A stretch of DNA of 64,000 nucleotides, from the NCBI RefSeq assembly GCF_004912155.1, contig NZ_STGX01000011.1, positions 128,419 to 192,418 of the forward strand. The letters run 5' to 3'. Position numbers and translations under genes: made by a program. Shown here piece after piece: positions 8,872 to 17,969 of this stretch; position 1 is the stretch's first letter, and every line of letters starts with the position of its first letter. The notes under the pieces are model-generated. The model did no database searches. It saw nothing but the letters and a program-made list of their open reading frames with translations, and was not told the DNA's origin. The stretch comes from Glycomyces paridis. Its GTDB lineage: Bacteria; Actinomycetota; Actinomycetes; Mycobacteriales; Micromonosporaceae.

Positions 8872-8905
8872 CTTGAGAACGTTCTTAGGAACGTTCTCAA
8901 GAACG
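8872..8905. promoter_or_regulatory. Twin LacI-type operator in front of the operon
   Basis: A perfect 13-nt inverted repeat, CTTGAGAACGTTC at 8872-8884 and its complement at 8889-8901, is separated by TTAG. Each arm contains its own 8-nt palindrome GAACGTTC with the central CpG typical of LacI-family sites (8877-8884 and 8889-8896). A third half-site AAGAACG follows at 8899-8905. It ends 36 nt before the repressor start codon. Confidence 0.85.
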
Positions 8906-8989
8906 ATATCAGAGGGGTTTTCGCGTTGCATCCGGGTGAATCCGTCTACAGGGGATGATGCATCGATACAGGTCGAAGGCGTGGATGCG

Positions 8990-9016
8990 AAAAAGGCGCC
9001 CCTTGCGGGACGCCTT
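8990..9016 (-). terminator. Rho-independent terminator after the thioesterase gene
   Basis: On the minus strand a 10-bp stem (one G-T pair; arms 9016-9007 and 9002-8993) closes a GCAA tetraloop and runs straight into five T residues (8994-8990). It lies 24 nt past the thioesterase stop and insulates it from the operon promoter region. This is the only classical U-tract terminator I noted in the window. Confidence 0.85.
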
Positions 9017-9039
9017 GAGCGCGAAGGGCTCCGGCCGGG

Positions 9040-9831
9040 TCAGGCCCGGCGCGGGCGGATGGTGAGCGCCTGGTGGGCGTGGCCGAAGTGGCCCTCGGCG
9101 TCGTGGAGGGCGGTGGCGGTGACGCCGAGGCCGCCGGGGCCGAACACGACGGTGGTGTCGAGGCCGAGCCAGGGCCCGGAGGGGGTGCGGAAGAGGTGGA
9201 TGGTCAAGTCCACGTTGGGGAACAGCCATTCCTCGGGCGGGCGGCGGACGGCGAGGCCGTTGGCGGTGTCGACCAGGCCGATGAGCCGGGCGAGGTCGCT
9301 GACGTGTTCGCCGTCGACGAGGGTCGCGGCGGTGGAGCCCCAGGCGCGGGCGCGGCCGGGTTCGGCGGCGCCGATCTGGCGCACGTCGAGCGAGGCGACG
9401 TAGGCGCCGGGCCACACGCCGGTCATCGGCCAGACCTTGAGGCCTTCGGGTCCGGGCAGCGGCTCGGCCGCTCCCCCTGCGACGGCGGCGGTGTCCTGGA
9501 CGGTGGTGCGCCAGACGCGGGCGCGCACGGCGGGCCGCCCGCCGGAGACCACGGTGGCTTCGAGGAGCTCGATGGTGCGGCCGGGCCGCACGACCTCGAC
9601 GGTGAGGTCGAAGGGTTCGAGGTCGAGGACGCCGAGGATGTCGACGCTGATGCGCCCGATCGCGAGGGCGTCCCCGCCGCGTTCGGCGACGAAGCGTTCG
9701 ACGGCGTGCACGATCAGGCCGTTCATGGGGCTGATGTGCTGTTCGGCGGTCGACCAGGCGCCCCCGGTGAGGGGCGTCGGGCGGAACCGGTGCTCGTCTT
9801 CGCGGACGAAGTAGCTGCCCTCGTGGGACAT
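9040..9831 (-). CDS. Acyl-CoA thioesterase-like hotdog protein (TesB-like)
   Basis: 263 aa; ATG at 9831 preceded by AGGAGG. The product looks like a double-hotdog thioesterase-family protein. The N-terminal half has LTGGAWSTAEQHISPMNGLIVHAVERF and a hotdog strand/helix order ending at VSGGRPAVRARVWRT. The C-terminal half includes WLFPNVDLTIHLFRTPSGPWLGLDTTVVFGPGGLGVTATALHD, characteristic of TesB-type proteins in actinobacteria. Expected to hydrolyse acyl-CoA thioesters in the cytoplasm. It is followed by a terminator, so its transcription unit ends here. The membrane protein gene upstream is 46 nt away and may be co-transcribed. Confidence 0.8.
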   Translation of the reverse strand: MSHEGSYFVREDEHRFRPTPLTGGAWSTAEQHISPMNGLIVHAVERFVAERGGDALAIGRISVDILGVLDLEPFDLTVEVVRPGRTIELLEATVVSGGRPAVRARVWRTTVQDTAAVAGGAAEPLPGPEGLKVWPMTGVWPGAYVASLDVRQIGAAEPGRARAWGSTAATLVDGEHVSDLARLIGLVDTANGLAVRRPPEEWLFPNVDLTIHLFRTPSGPWLGLDTTVVFGPGGLGVTATALHDAEGHFGHAHQALTIRPRRA

Positions 9832-9877
9832 GGCGCCTCCTGCGGTGCTCGGTGTGTTCGGTGGTCGGGCCGCCCGG

Positions 9878-10204
9878 CTACTCGGCGGGGGCGGGTCGCC
9901 CGGCGCGTTCGGCGGCGAGCAGCTCGTCGCGCTTGTACCGGTGGAACAGGAACGGCGCCAAGGGGACCACGGCGGCGGCCAGCGCGATGAGCGTGGTGCC
10001 GAAGCCCCAGCCGAGGCGGCCGCGGATGACGAGGGTGGCGAGGACGAGGAGGCCGAAGAGCGCGCCGTGGAGGGAGCCGAGCGGCATGACCAGGTCGAGG
10101 TCGGAGACTCGGCTGAGGAGTGAGCCAAAGACGAGCAGGAGCACGAAGGACCAGCCTTCGGCGAGGGTGAGCATGCGGTACAGGAAGACCGGGTTGGCGT
10201 TCAC
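9878..10204 (-). CDS. Small integral membrane protein, DUF3817-like
   Basis: 108 aa from a GTG at 10204 that has GAGAGGA at good spacing; a longer in-frame start at 10249 lacks this. Three hydrophobic segments are seen: AEGWSFVLLLVFGSLL, LGSLHGALFGLLVLATLVIRG and WGFGTTLIALAAAVVPLAPFLFH. The tail YKRDELLAAE is charged and cytoplasmic. The HGALF motif and overall pattern match the DUF3817 membrane family. Function unknown. Confidence 0.75.
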   Translation of the reverse strand: MNANPVFLYRMLTLAEGWSFVLLLVFGSLLSRVSDLDLVMPLGSLHGALFGLLVLATLVIRGRLGWGFGTTLIALAAAVVPLAPFLFHRYKRDELLAAERAGRPAPAE

Positions 10205-10304
10205 GAAGCGTCCTCTCGACGGCGTTCCGGGGGCGTCGCGGGCGACCATAACACCGGCCCGCGCCGGTGCCGGGTGGCTCGGGTTCGGGAGTGACGGGGA
10301 CGGG

Positions 10305-10943
10305 CTATTCGATCTTGCCGTCGCGTCTGAGCTGGGTCATCATCGCGTCGATCTCGCGGAGTTCCTCGTCGCGTTCGGCGGCGGCCTGCGGGTCGGCGAG
10401 GCGCCAGAGGCGTTCGAGCTCCTCGGCGGCGCGGACGCGGTTCGCCTCGCCGACGCCGGCGGCGCGCCAGGCGAGCTCGCGGATCTGTTCGGCGGCGGCG
10501 GGGTCCTTGTCGAGGAGGCCTTCGACCTCTTCGAGGACGCTTCCGGCGTGGCGGACGAGGTGGGAGAGTTCGGCGGCGAGCGCGTCGGGCTTCGTCGCGC
10601 CGGGGCGGGCCTGGAGTCGGGCGGCGGCCCAGAGGAGTCCGGCGAAGGCGCCGGTGACGAGGGGTGTCGCGGCGAGGCCGTACCAGAGGTTCATCCAGGG
10701 GCCTTCGCCGTTGGGGGCGAAGAGGATGAACCAGGCGGCGGTGGGGGCGGCGAGGATCGCGAACCACCAGTAGGCGAGGCGTTCGGCGGCGGCGTACCAG
10801 CGGGGCTTGGCGCCGCCGAAGCCGTCCTTGGCGCCTTCGAGGCGGTCGATCGCGGCGTCGGCTACGGCTTCGGAGACGCCCGGCGCGATGAGGTAGTGCG
10901 CTTCGTCGGGCCTGCGCTGCCGCAGCCAGTAGGCCTGCGTCAC
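10305..10943 (-). CDS. Membrane protein of unknown function with C-terminal coiled-coil-like region
   Basis: 212 aa from a GTG at 10943 with AGGAG upstream. Residues about 52-74 and 82-106 are two membrane spans (WFAILAAPTAAWFILFAP and LAATPLVTGAFAGLLWAAA). The last 90 residues are Glu/Ala/Arg-rich and helical (LEEVEGLLDK, AAEELERLWRLADPQAAAERDEELREIDAMM) and probably lie in the cytoplasm. I do not recognise the family. Confidence 0.6.
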   Translation of the reverse strand: MTQAYWLRQRRPDEAHYLIAPGVSEAVADAAIDRLEGAKDGFGGAKPRWYAAAERLAYWWFAILAAPTAAWFILFAPNGEGPWMNLWYGLAATPLVTGAFAGLLWAAARLQARPGATKPDALAAELSHLVRHAGSVLEEVEGLLDKDPAAAEQIRELAWRAAGVGEANRVRAAEELERLWRLADPQAAAERDEELREIDAMMTQLRRDGKIE

Positions 10944-11001
10944 GGGGTGCTCCTCTCGCGGGGTCTCCGTGACACGGTATGCCAGGGGGTCCGCGCGGAG
11001 A

Positions 11002-11799
11002 TCAGGGGAGGATCGAGTCGACGTAGCCGCCGTCGACGCGGACGGCCGCGCCGGTGGTCGCCGTGGCGAGCGGGGAGCTGAGGTAGGCGACGAGGTTGGC
11101 GATCTCCTCGGGCTCGATGAGGCGGTGGAGCAGCGACTGCGGGCGGTGCTCGCGCATGAAGCGACGTTGCGCCTCGTCCCAGGGCAGGTCGGGGTCGACG
11201 AGCTGGTAGACGAAGTCCTCGACGCCGCCGGTGTGGGTGGGCCCGGCGATCACGGAGTTGACGGTGACGCCGGTCCCGGCGGCGTGCTTGGCGTAGCCGC
11301 GGGTGACGGCGAGGAGCGCGGTCTTGGTGGTGCCGTAGTGGATCATCTCCTCGGGCGTGACGACCGCGGAGTCGCTGGCGATGTTGAGGACCCGGCCCCA
11401 GCCGCGCCCGATCATGCCGGTGAGGTGGCGGCGGATGAGGCGCACCGCGGCGAGGACGTTGACCTCCCAGTACCGGCGCCATTCGTCGTCGGTGATCGCC
11501 ATCGCGGGCACCGCGCCGAAGATCCCGAGGTTGTTGACGAGGATGTCGACGTGCGGGAGGGCCTCGGCCAGTTCGGCCTCGCCGTCCTCGGTGGCGAGGT
11601 CGGCGGGGGCCGGGAAGAACCGGTCGGCGCCGGTCTCGGCGGCCAGGCGCGCCACGGCGGCGTCCACTTTGGCCCGGTCGCGGCCGTTGACGCCGACGTG
11701 CGCCCCGGCGAGCGCGAGGGTGCGGGCGATCGCCTCGCCGATCCCCTGCGTGGAGCCGGTGACGAGCGCGGTCCTGTCGGTGAGGTCGATCGCGATCAT
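11002..11799 (-). CDS. SDR-family oxidoreductase
   Basis: 265 aa. Classical short-chain dehydrogenase: nucleotide-binding TGSTQGIG near residue 15, NNLG near residue 90, catalytic Tyr and Lys in HYGTTK, and C-terminal RVDGGYVDSILP. Residues after about 185 (VEDFVYQLVDPDLPWDEAQRRFMREHRP) match a subgroup with an extended substrate lid. It begins 9 nt after the fumarase stop, so the two are co-transcribed. Substrate unknown. Confidence 0.88.
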   Translation of the reverse strand: MIAIDLTDRTALVTGSTQGIGEAIARTLALAGAHVGVNGRDRAKVDAAVARLAAETGADRFFPAPADLATEDGEAELAEALPHVDILVNNLGIFGAVPAMAITDDEWRRYWEVNVLAAVRLIRRHLTGMIGRGWGRVLNIASDSAVVTPEEMIHYGTTKTALLAVTRGYAKHAAGTGVTVNSVIAGPTHTGGVEDFVYQLVDPDLPWDEAQRRFMREHRPQSLLHRLIEPEEIANLVAYLSSPLATATTGAAVRVDGGYVDSILP

Positions 11800-11808
11800 G
11801 GGCCCACG

Positions 11809-13254
<1,446 letters not shown>

Positions 13255-13347
13255 GTGGTCACCTCGATCCGCGCGGTGTGCGCACGCGGACCGATGCTAC
13301 TCGGGGAGTCGGGTCGCCGTCCGGCCCTTCGGCGCGGCCGGACCGGA

Positions 13348-13384
13348 GCAAGCGCTTGCGCATCGATGACAGTCAATGTATTCT
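13348..13384 (+). promoter_or_regulatory. Promoter with LacI-type (CelR/CebR-like) operator for the glucuronoyl esterase
   Basis: A perfect 12-nt palindrome GCAAGCGCTTGC (13348-13359) overlaps a -35-like TTGCGC (13356-13361). A -10-like TATTCT (13379-13384) follows after 17 bp. The AGCGCT core with CpG centre is that of actinobacterial cellulose-response boxes. Any repressor bound here would cover the -35. Confidence 0.7.
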
Positions 13385-13526
13385 GGCGATACCCTCACGG
13401 AAGTTTCACTGGAAGTTTCGGCTTGAGTGGTCTCACCGTTGACGCCGGCCCGCTCGTACTTCCGGGACGCGCCGCCCCACACCGTCGATGATGGACTGTC
13501 GCCTCCGGTCAGACAAGGAATCTGCC

Positions 13527-15215
13527 ATGGCATCATCGAACGGCCCACGACTCACCCCGGTCGCGGACGGACCCCCGGCACCCGCCCGCACGAGGCCCGG
13601 ACTCCGGTTCGCGCTCGTCCTGCTGGCCTCGATCGCGGTCGTCGCCGCGATGGCCCTCGCACCCCGGATGCAGAACGCGGAGGCGGCCGACCTGAGCGCC
13701 CTCTCCGAGTTCGACGGAGAGGACTGCAACGTGACCGTACCGGGCAGCTGGGCCTCGAATACGCTGCTCCCCGACCCCTTCACCAAGATCGACGGCACCC
13801 GCATCACCTCCAAGGCGCAGTGGGAATGCCGCCGCGCCGAGATCAAGGAGCTCGCCGAGCGCACGATCTACGGCGACAAGCCCGCGCCGCCCGACAGCGT
13901 CACGGGCACGGTGACCTCCTCGCGGATCACCGTCAACGTCAGCGACAACGGCCGCAGCGCGAGCTTCTCGGCCACCGTCCAGCTGCCGAGCGGCTCCGGG
14001 CCCTTCCCGGCAGTGATCGTCTACGGCGGCTTCGGCGCCGACACCGCCACGATCCTCGCCACCGGCACCGCGATCATCAACTTCGACCCCAGTTCGGTGG
14101 GGGCCGAGGGAACCTCGCGCAATAACAAGCAGGGCGCGTTCTACAGCATCTACGGCGCCACGAGCTCGACCGGCATCCTCATGGCGCAGGCCTGGGGCGT
14201 CAGCCGCCTCATCGACGTCATCGAGCAGTCCGGCGGCTCGGTCCTCAACGACCGCACCGGCGTCACCGGGTGCTCCCGGTACGGCAAGGGCGCGTTCGTG
14301 GCCGGCGCCTTCGACCAGCGTGTGGACCTCACGATGCCGATCGAGTCCGGCACCGGCGGTGCCCCCGCGCTCCGCTCGATCGCGCAGGAGAGCGGCTCCC
14401 AGCCGCTGAGCAGCGCCTACGGCGAGCAGCCGTGGCTGGGCGACGCGTTCAGCGCCTACACCTCCAACCCCGCCGGCCTGCCCGTGGACACCCACGAGAT
14501 GGTCGGCATGGTCGCCCCGCGCGGCCTGTTCCTCATGGAGAACCCGCACGTCGACTGGCTCGGCGCCCGTTCGGGCAGCGTCGCGGCGCTGGCCGGGGCC
14601 GAGATCTACAAGGCGCTCGGGGTCGAGGACAACATCTCGTACCACTCCAACACCTCGAACGGGACGCACTGCGCGACCCGCTCGGAGTGGCAGGGCCCGC
14701 TGCGCCAGAGCATCCAGGCGTTCCTGCACGACAGCGGCAACCCGCCCGGGATCATGAACATCCACCCGAACAAGGCCGGGAACCTCGCCCAGTGGCGCAA
14801 CTGGACCACCCCGACCCTGAGCGACGACCCGGGCCAGACCACGCCGCCGGAGGAGACCACCACGCCGGGCGAGGAGCCGACGACGCCGGACGACGAGACC
14901 ACCCCGCCGCCGACCGGTTCGGGCTGCACGGCCGTGGTCGACGTCGTCAACGAGTGGAACGGCGGCTGGCAGGGCAACGTGCTCGTCACCGCCGGGAGCG
15001 GCGCCGTCAGCGGCTGGACGGTCTCGTGGACCTGGCCCGCGGGCCAGCGGATCACGAGTTCGTGGAACGCGTCGGTGACCAGTTCGGGCTCGACGGTGAC
15101 CGCGACGGACGTGGGCTGGAACGGGACGGTCCAGGCCGGCCAGACCAGCAACGTCTTCGGGTTCGTGGGCAGCGGCGCGGCCGTGTCGCCGACGGTGACC
15201 TGCACGGCGGATTAA
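13527..15215 (+). CDS. Secreted CE15-type glucuronoyl methylesterase with C-terminal CBM2
   Basis: 562 aa from the ATG at 13527, which has AAGGAA six bases upstream. Residues 1-54 are a long basic n-region plus a hydrophobic span and an AEA|AD-type cleavage site. The catalytic domain (about 60-440) has the CE15 motif GCSRYGKGA with nucleophile Ser250, acidic PIESGTGG (Glu273) and NGTHC (His381). The Ser-Glu spacing of 23 equals that of the fungal enzyme Cip2 (Ser278, Glu301). A Thr/Pro/Glu-rich linker leads to a CBM2 (about 470-562, closing Cys pair). It should cleave ester bonds between lignin alcohols and 4-O-methyl-glucuronoyl groups of xylan while bound to cellulose or xylan outside the cell. 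Confidence 0.92.
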   Translation: MASSNGPRLTPVADGPPAPARTRPGLRFALVLLASIAVVAAMALAPRMQNAEAADLSALSEFDGEDCNVTVPGSWASNTLLPDPFTKIDGTRITSKAQWECRRAEIKELAERTIYGDKPAPPDSVTGTVTSSRITVNVSDNGRSASFSATVQLPSGSGPFPAVIVYGGFGADTATILATGTAIINFDPSSVGAEGTSRNNKQGAFYSIYGATSSTGILMAQAWGVSRLIDVIEQSGGSVLNDRTGVTGCSRYGKGAFVAGAFDQRVDLTMPIESGTGGAPALRSIAQESGSQPLSSAYGEQPWLGDAFSAYTSNPAGLPVDTHEMVGMVAPRGLFLMENPHVDWLGARSGSVAALAGAEIYKALGVEDNISYHSNTSNGTHCATRSEWQGPLRQSIQAFLHDSGNPPGIMNIHPNKAGNLAQWRNWTTPTLSDDPGQTTPPEETTTPGEEPTTPDDETTPPPTGSGCTAVVDVVNEWNGGWQGNVLVTAGSGAVSGWTVSWTWPAGQRITSSWNASVTSSGSTVTATDVGWNGTVQAGQTSNVFGFVGSGAAVSPTVTCTAD

Positions 15216-15221
15216 GGAAAG

Positions 15222-15252
15222 CGGCGGCGGCCCGCCGGCCGGGCCGCCGCCG
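15222..15252 (+). terminator. Hairpin terminator after the glucuronoyl esterase
   Basis: 13-bp GC-rich perfect stem (15222-15234 with 15240-15252) and a 5-nt loop, 7 nt after the stop codon. No T-run, as is usual in high-GC actinomycetes. Confidence 0.8.
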
Positions 15253-15346
15253 TTCCGCCTCTACTGACCGGTCGGCCGGTCGAATCCGTCACAATCGACT
15301 CCCGCGATGTGAGCGATCATCGCCACTCCTTGGTACGTTCCGAGCC

Positions 15347-16585
15347 GTGCCCCACGCCGACCGCGGCGCCCCCGCCGACCAGCCCAGCTCCGTCAGGCTG
15401 CGCCGCCTCGCCCTGCCGATCTACGGCCCCACCGTCCTCATCTCCATCGGCATGGGCGCGGTCGTCCCGCTCATCGCGCTCTCGGCGCTCGACCTCGGAG
15501 CCACCGTCACCCAGGCCGCGATCGTCGTGGGCCTCATCGGCTTCGGGCAGCTGTGCGGCGACCTGCCCGCCGGGGCCCTGGCACAGCGCTTCGGCGAGAA
15601 GCGCGTGCTCCTGGCCGCGTGCGTCGTCGAGGCGACCGCGCTCGTCGTCGCCTCCCGCACCGGCTCGCTCGCGGTGCTCGCCGCCTGCGTCTTCGCGATC
15701 GGCCTGTCCTCGGCCGTGTTCGGACTGGCGCGGCACGCCTACCTCTCGGAGGCCGTCGCGATCGGCTTCCGCGCCAGGGCGCTGTCGACCCTCGGCGGGA
15801 CGTTCCGGATCGGCTCGTTCATCGGCCCGTTCGTCGGCGCGCTCCTCATCGAGCAGCACTCCTTCGGCGCCACCTACGCGTTCGCCGCCGCCACGAGCCT
15901 GGCGGGCGGCCTGCTGAGCCTCGCCCTGCCCGACCTGCCGACCGCGCGCCGACCCGAAGCGCCCGCCCCTGCGCGCCAGAGCATGTGGCGGGTGCTGGCC
16001 GAGCACCGGAAGGTCTTCGCGACCGCCGGCACGGGGGTCTTCCTCATCATGATCGCCCGCGCCTCGCGTCAGGCGATCATCCCGCTGTGGGCGGCCCTCC
16101 AGGGGCTCGACGCGACCACCACGAGCATCATCTTCGGGCTCGCGGCCGGGGTCGACATGCTGCTGTTCTACCCGGGCGGGGCGATCATGGACCGCTTCGG
16201 GCGCATGTGGGTGGCCCTCCCGGCGATGATCGTCATGGGCGCGGGGTTCCTCCTGCTGCCGCTCTCGGGCACGGCCGTGGCGATCGGCCTGGTCGCGTGC
16301 TTCATGGGCCTGGGCAACGGGATCTCCTCGGGCATCGTGCTCACCATCGGCTCCGACGTGGCCCCTGACGAGGGCCGCCGCCAGTTCCTCGGCGGCTGGC
16401 GCCTGTGCGCCGACCTCGGCAACGTCGCGGGGCCGGGGCTCATCAGCCTCGTGTCCCTGGCGTTCCCGCTCGCGGCCGCCGCGGTCGCGCTCGGCCTCAT
16501 CACCTGGTTCGGCGCGGGCTGGCTCGCGAAATGGGTCCCGGTCTACGACCCGGCGAGGAAGCCGCTGGAGTCGGCGAAGGTCTAG
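15347..16585 (+). CDS. MFS transporter
   Basis: 412 aa from a GTG at 15347; the longer upstream frame overlaps the esterase and is spurious. About twelve hydrophobic segments. The A-loop between spans 2 and 3 carries AQRFGEKRVLL, a variant of the MFS motif, and MDRFGRMW repeats it in the second half. Likely a drug or metabolite exporter in the cytoplasmic membrane. It converges on the ROK regulator with a 4-nt overlap of the 3' ends. Confidence 0.85.
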   Translation: MPHADRGAPADQPSSVRLRRLALPIYGPTVLISIGMGAVVPLIALSALDLGATVTQAAIVVGLIGFGQLCGDLPAGALAQRFGEKRVLLAACVVEATALVVASRTGSLAVLAACVFAIGLSSAVFGLARHAYLSEAVAIGFRARALSTLGGTFRIGSFIGPFVGALLIEQHSFGATYAFAAATSLAGGLLSLALPDLPTARRPEAPAPARQSMWRVLAEHRKVFATAGTGVFLIMIARASRQAIIPLWAALQGLDATTTSIIFGLAAGVDMLLFYPGGAIMDRFGRMWVALPAMIVMGAGFLLLPLSGTAVAIGLVACFMGLGNGISSGIVLTIGSDVAPDEGRRQFLGGWRLCADLGNVAGPGLISLVSLAFPLAAAAVALGLITWFGAGWLAKWVPVYDPARKPLESAKV

Positions 16586-17772
16586 GGGGCGCGCTCCTCG
16601 GTCCAGGCGGCGATGCCGTGCTCGGTGAGAATCGCGTCGAACGCGGCCTCGGCGGCGCCCAGCAGCGGCGCGTCCGGGCCTAGCACCGAGGGCAGCAGGC
16701 GCGGCGGGTCGTCGCGGCGGAAGCCCATGAGCCCGGCCTCGTAGGCCTCGGTGAAGGCCGGCTCGGCCGCGCGCCGCAGCTCGGGGGCGAGCCCGCCGAG
16801 GCTCACCACCTCGGGGTCGAGGACGTTGACGAGCCCGGCCGCGCCGCGCCCGAGGACCGCCGCGCATTCGGCCACGGCCGCGCGGGCGGCGGGGTCCACG
16901 AGCGCCTCGATGAGGTAGGAGCGCGGGTCGTCGGGCTCGGCCTCGCCGCGCAGTCGTGCCACCGCCCGGCCGTCGACCGCCACGTCCCAGCACCCGCGCG
17001 CCCCGCACGGGCACGGCACGTCCGGGTCGCCGAAGGGCGCGTGCCCGAACTCGCCGCCCGCGCCCGAGGCGCCGGTGACGGCCCGGCCGCCGTCGACGAA
17101 GATCCCGCCGATGCCGGTCTCGATGGTGAGGAACAGGACGCTGCGGCCGGGGTGGGCGAGGCGGGCCTCGGCGAGCCCGGCCAGCGTCGCGTCGTTCCCG
17201 AGCGCCTGCGACACACCGGGAAGCAGCGGCGGGACCTCCACGTCGCGCCAGTTCAGGACGCTCGCCTGCTCGATCCGGCCGCGCCGCACGGTCCCGGCGG
17301 TGGAGACCGAGACGGCCCGCACGCGCCCGCCGTGGCGCCGCGCCAGCTCCCCCACGGCCTCGCCGACCGCGGCGAACACCCGCTCGGGGCGCTTGGAAGC
17401 GTGGCGGCCCGCGGTCGTGTCGGCAAGGGCCCCTTCGAGGTCGCAGACGGCGACGCGCCAGTCGGACTGGCGGATGTCGACCACCGCCGCGAGCGGCCCG
17501 TCCGGGTGGGCGTGCAGCGTCGAGGTGGGGCGCCCGCGGCCCGAGGGCGGCGCCGGGCGCTCGGCGATGAGGTCGAGCGCGCGCAGGCGGGAGCTGATCT
17601 CGGTGGCGGTCCCGCTGCCGACCCTGAGGGCGCGGGCCGCCTCCGCACGCGTCACGCCGGGCCGGGCGCGCACGAGTTTCAGCAGGTCGAGCGCGCCGCT
17701 CCAGCGGGCGGCCTCGGCCCGGCCGACCCTCGCGGGCGGCTCGTCCCCCGCATTGGGGCCCGTCGCTTGCAC
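16582..17772 (-). CDS. ROK-family transcriptional regulator
   Basis: 396 aa. The N-terminal winged helix (about 25-85) has GVTRAEAARALRVGSGTATEISSRL. The ROK domain carries ETGIGGIFVDGG, ASGAGGEFGHAPFG and the zinc motif CPCGARGCW. The phosphate-binding signature DIRQSDWRVAVCDLEG is present. Such proteins sense sugars and repress transport or catabolic genes. It is transcribed divergently from a small ORF and an MFS gene, with an inverted repeat between them, so that unit is the likely target. Confidence 0.9.
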   Translation of the reverse strand: MQATGPNAGDEPPARVGRAEAARWSGALDLLKLVRARPGVTRAEAARALRVGSGTATEISSRLRALDLIAERPAPPSGRGRPTSTLHAHPDGPLAAVVDIRQSDWRVAVCDLEGALADTTAGRHASKRPERVFAAVGEAVGELARRHGGRVRAVSVSTAGTVRRGRIEQASVLNWRDVEVPPLLPGVSQALGNDATLAGLAEARLAHPGRSVLFLTIETGIGGIFVDGGRAVTGASGAGGEFGHAPFGDPDVPCPCGARGCWDVAVDGRAVARLRGEAEPDDPRSYLIEALVDPAARAAVAECAAVLGRGAAGLVNVLDPEVVSLGGLAPELRRAAEPAFTEAYEAGLMGFRRDDPPRLLPSVLGPDAPLLGAAEAAFDAILTEHGIAAWTEERAP

Positions 17773-17794
17773 CGTGTCACCACCACCATTTATC

Positions 17795-17807
17795 CTCGTC
17801 TTACGAG
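17795..17807. promoter_or_regulatory. Inverted repeat between ROK regulator and MFS unit
   Basis: CTCGT-CTT-ACGAG lies 22 nt upstream of the ROK start and 24 nt upstream of the small ORF start, inside an AT-rich patch (TTTAT on both sides). It is a plausible operator for the ROK protein. Dyad quality is modest. Confidence 0.45.
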
Positions 17808-17831
17808 TTTATTTCAACCCCGGAGGGCTTC

Positions 17832-17969
17832 ATGCGAAGCTACAGCAACCGCGGAGCCGCCCTGCCCCACACGGGCGGCGAACCGGCCTCAGTCGACGGA
17901 CATACACGGCACCAGTGCACCCCCGCCACGGCCGCCGCGCACCGCGAAGCGGTGCCCCGTGGCGATTGA
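17832..17969 (+). CDS. Small ORF (45 codons) translationally coupled to an MFS gene; possible leader peptide
   Basis: Begins MRSYSNRGAALPHTGG. It has a strong ribosome site (GGAGGG, five bases before the ATG), stronger than that of the following gene. Its TGA (17967-17969) lies inside the MFS start region, giving an 11-nt overlap with the GTG at 17959. It is hydrophilic, with no membrane span and a single Cys. No family recognised. The good start and overlap suggest translational coupling or a regulatory leader. Alternatively the MFS gene could be read only by reinitiation, and the peptide itself may have no role. Confidence 0.5.
   Translation: MRSYSNRGAALPHTGGEPASVDGHTRHQCTPATAAAHREAVPRGD

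Noticed and set aside
17832..17969. LPHTG in the small ORF as a sortase signal
   Set aside because: It matches LPxTG by chance; there is no signal peptide, no hydrophobic tail and no basic end, so cell-wall anchoring is not possible.
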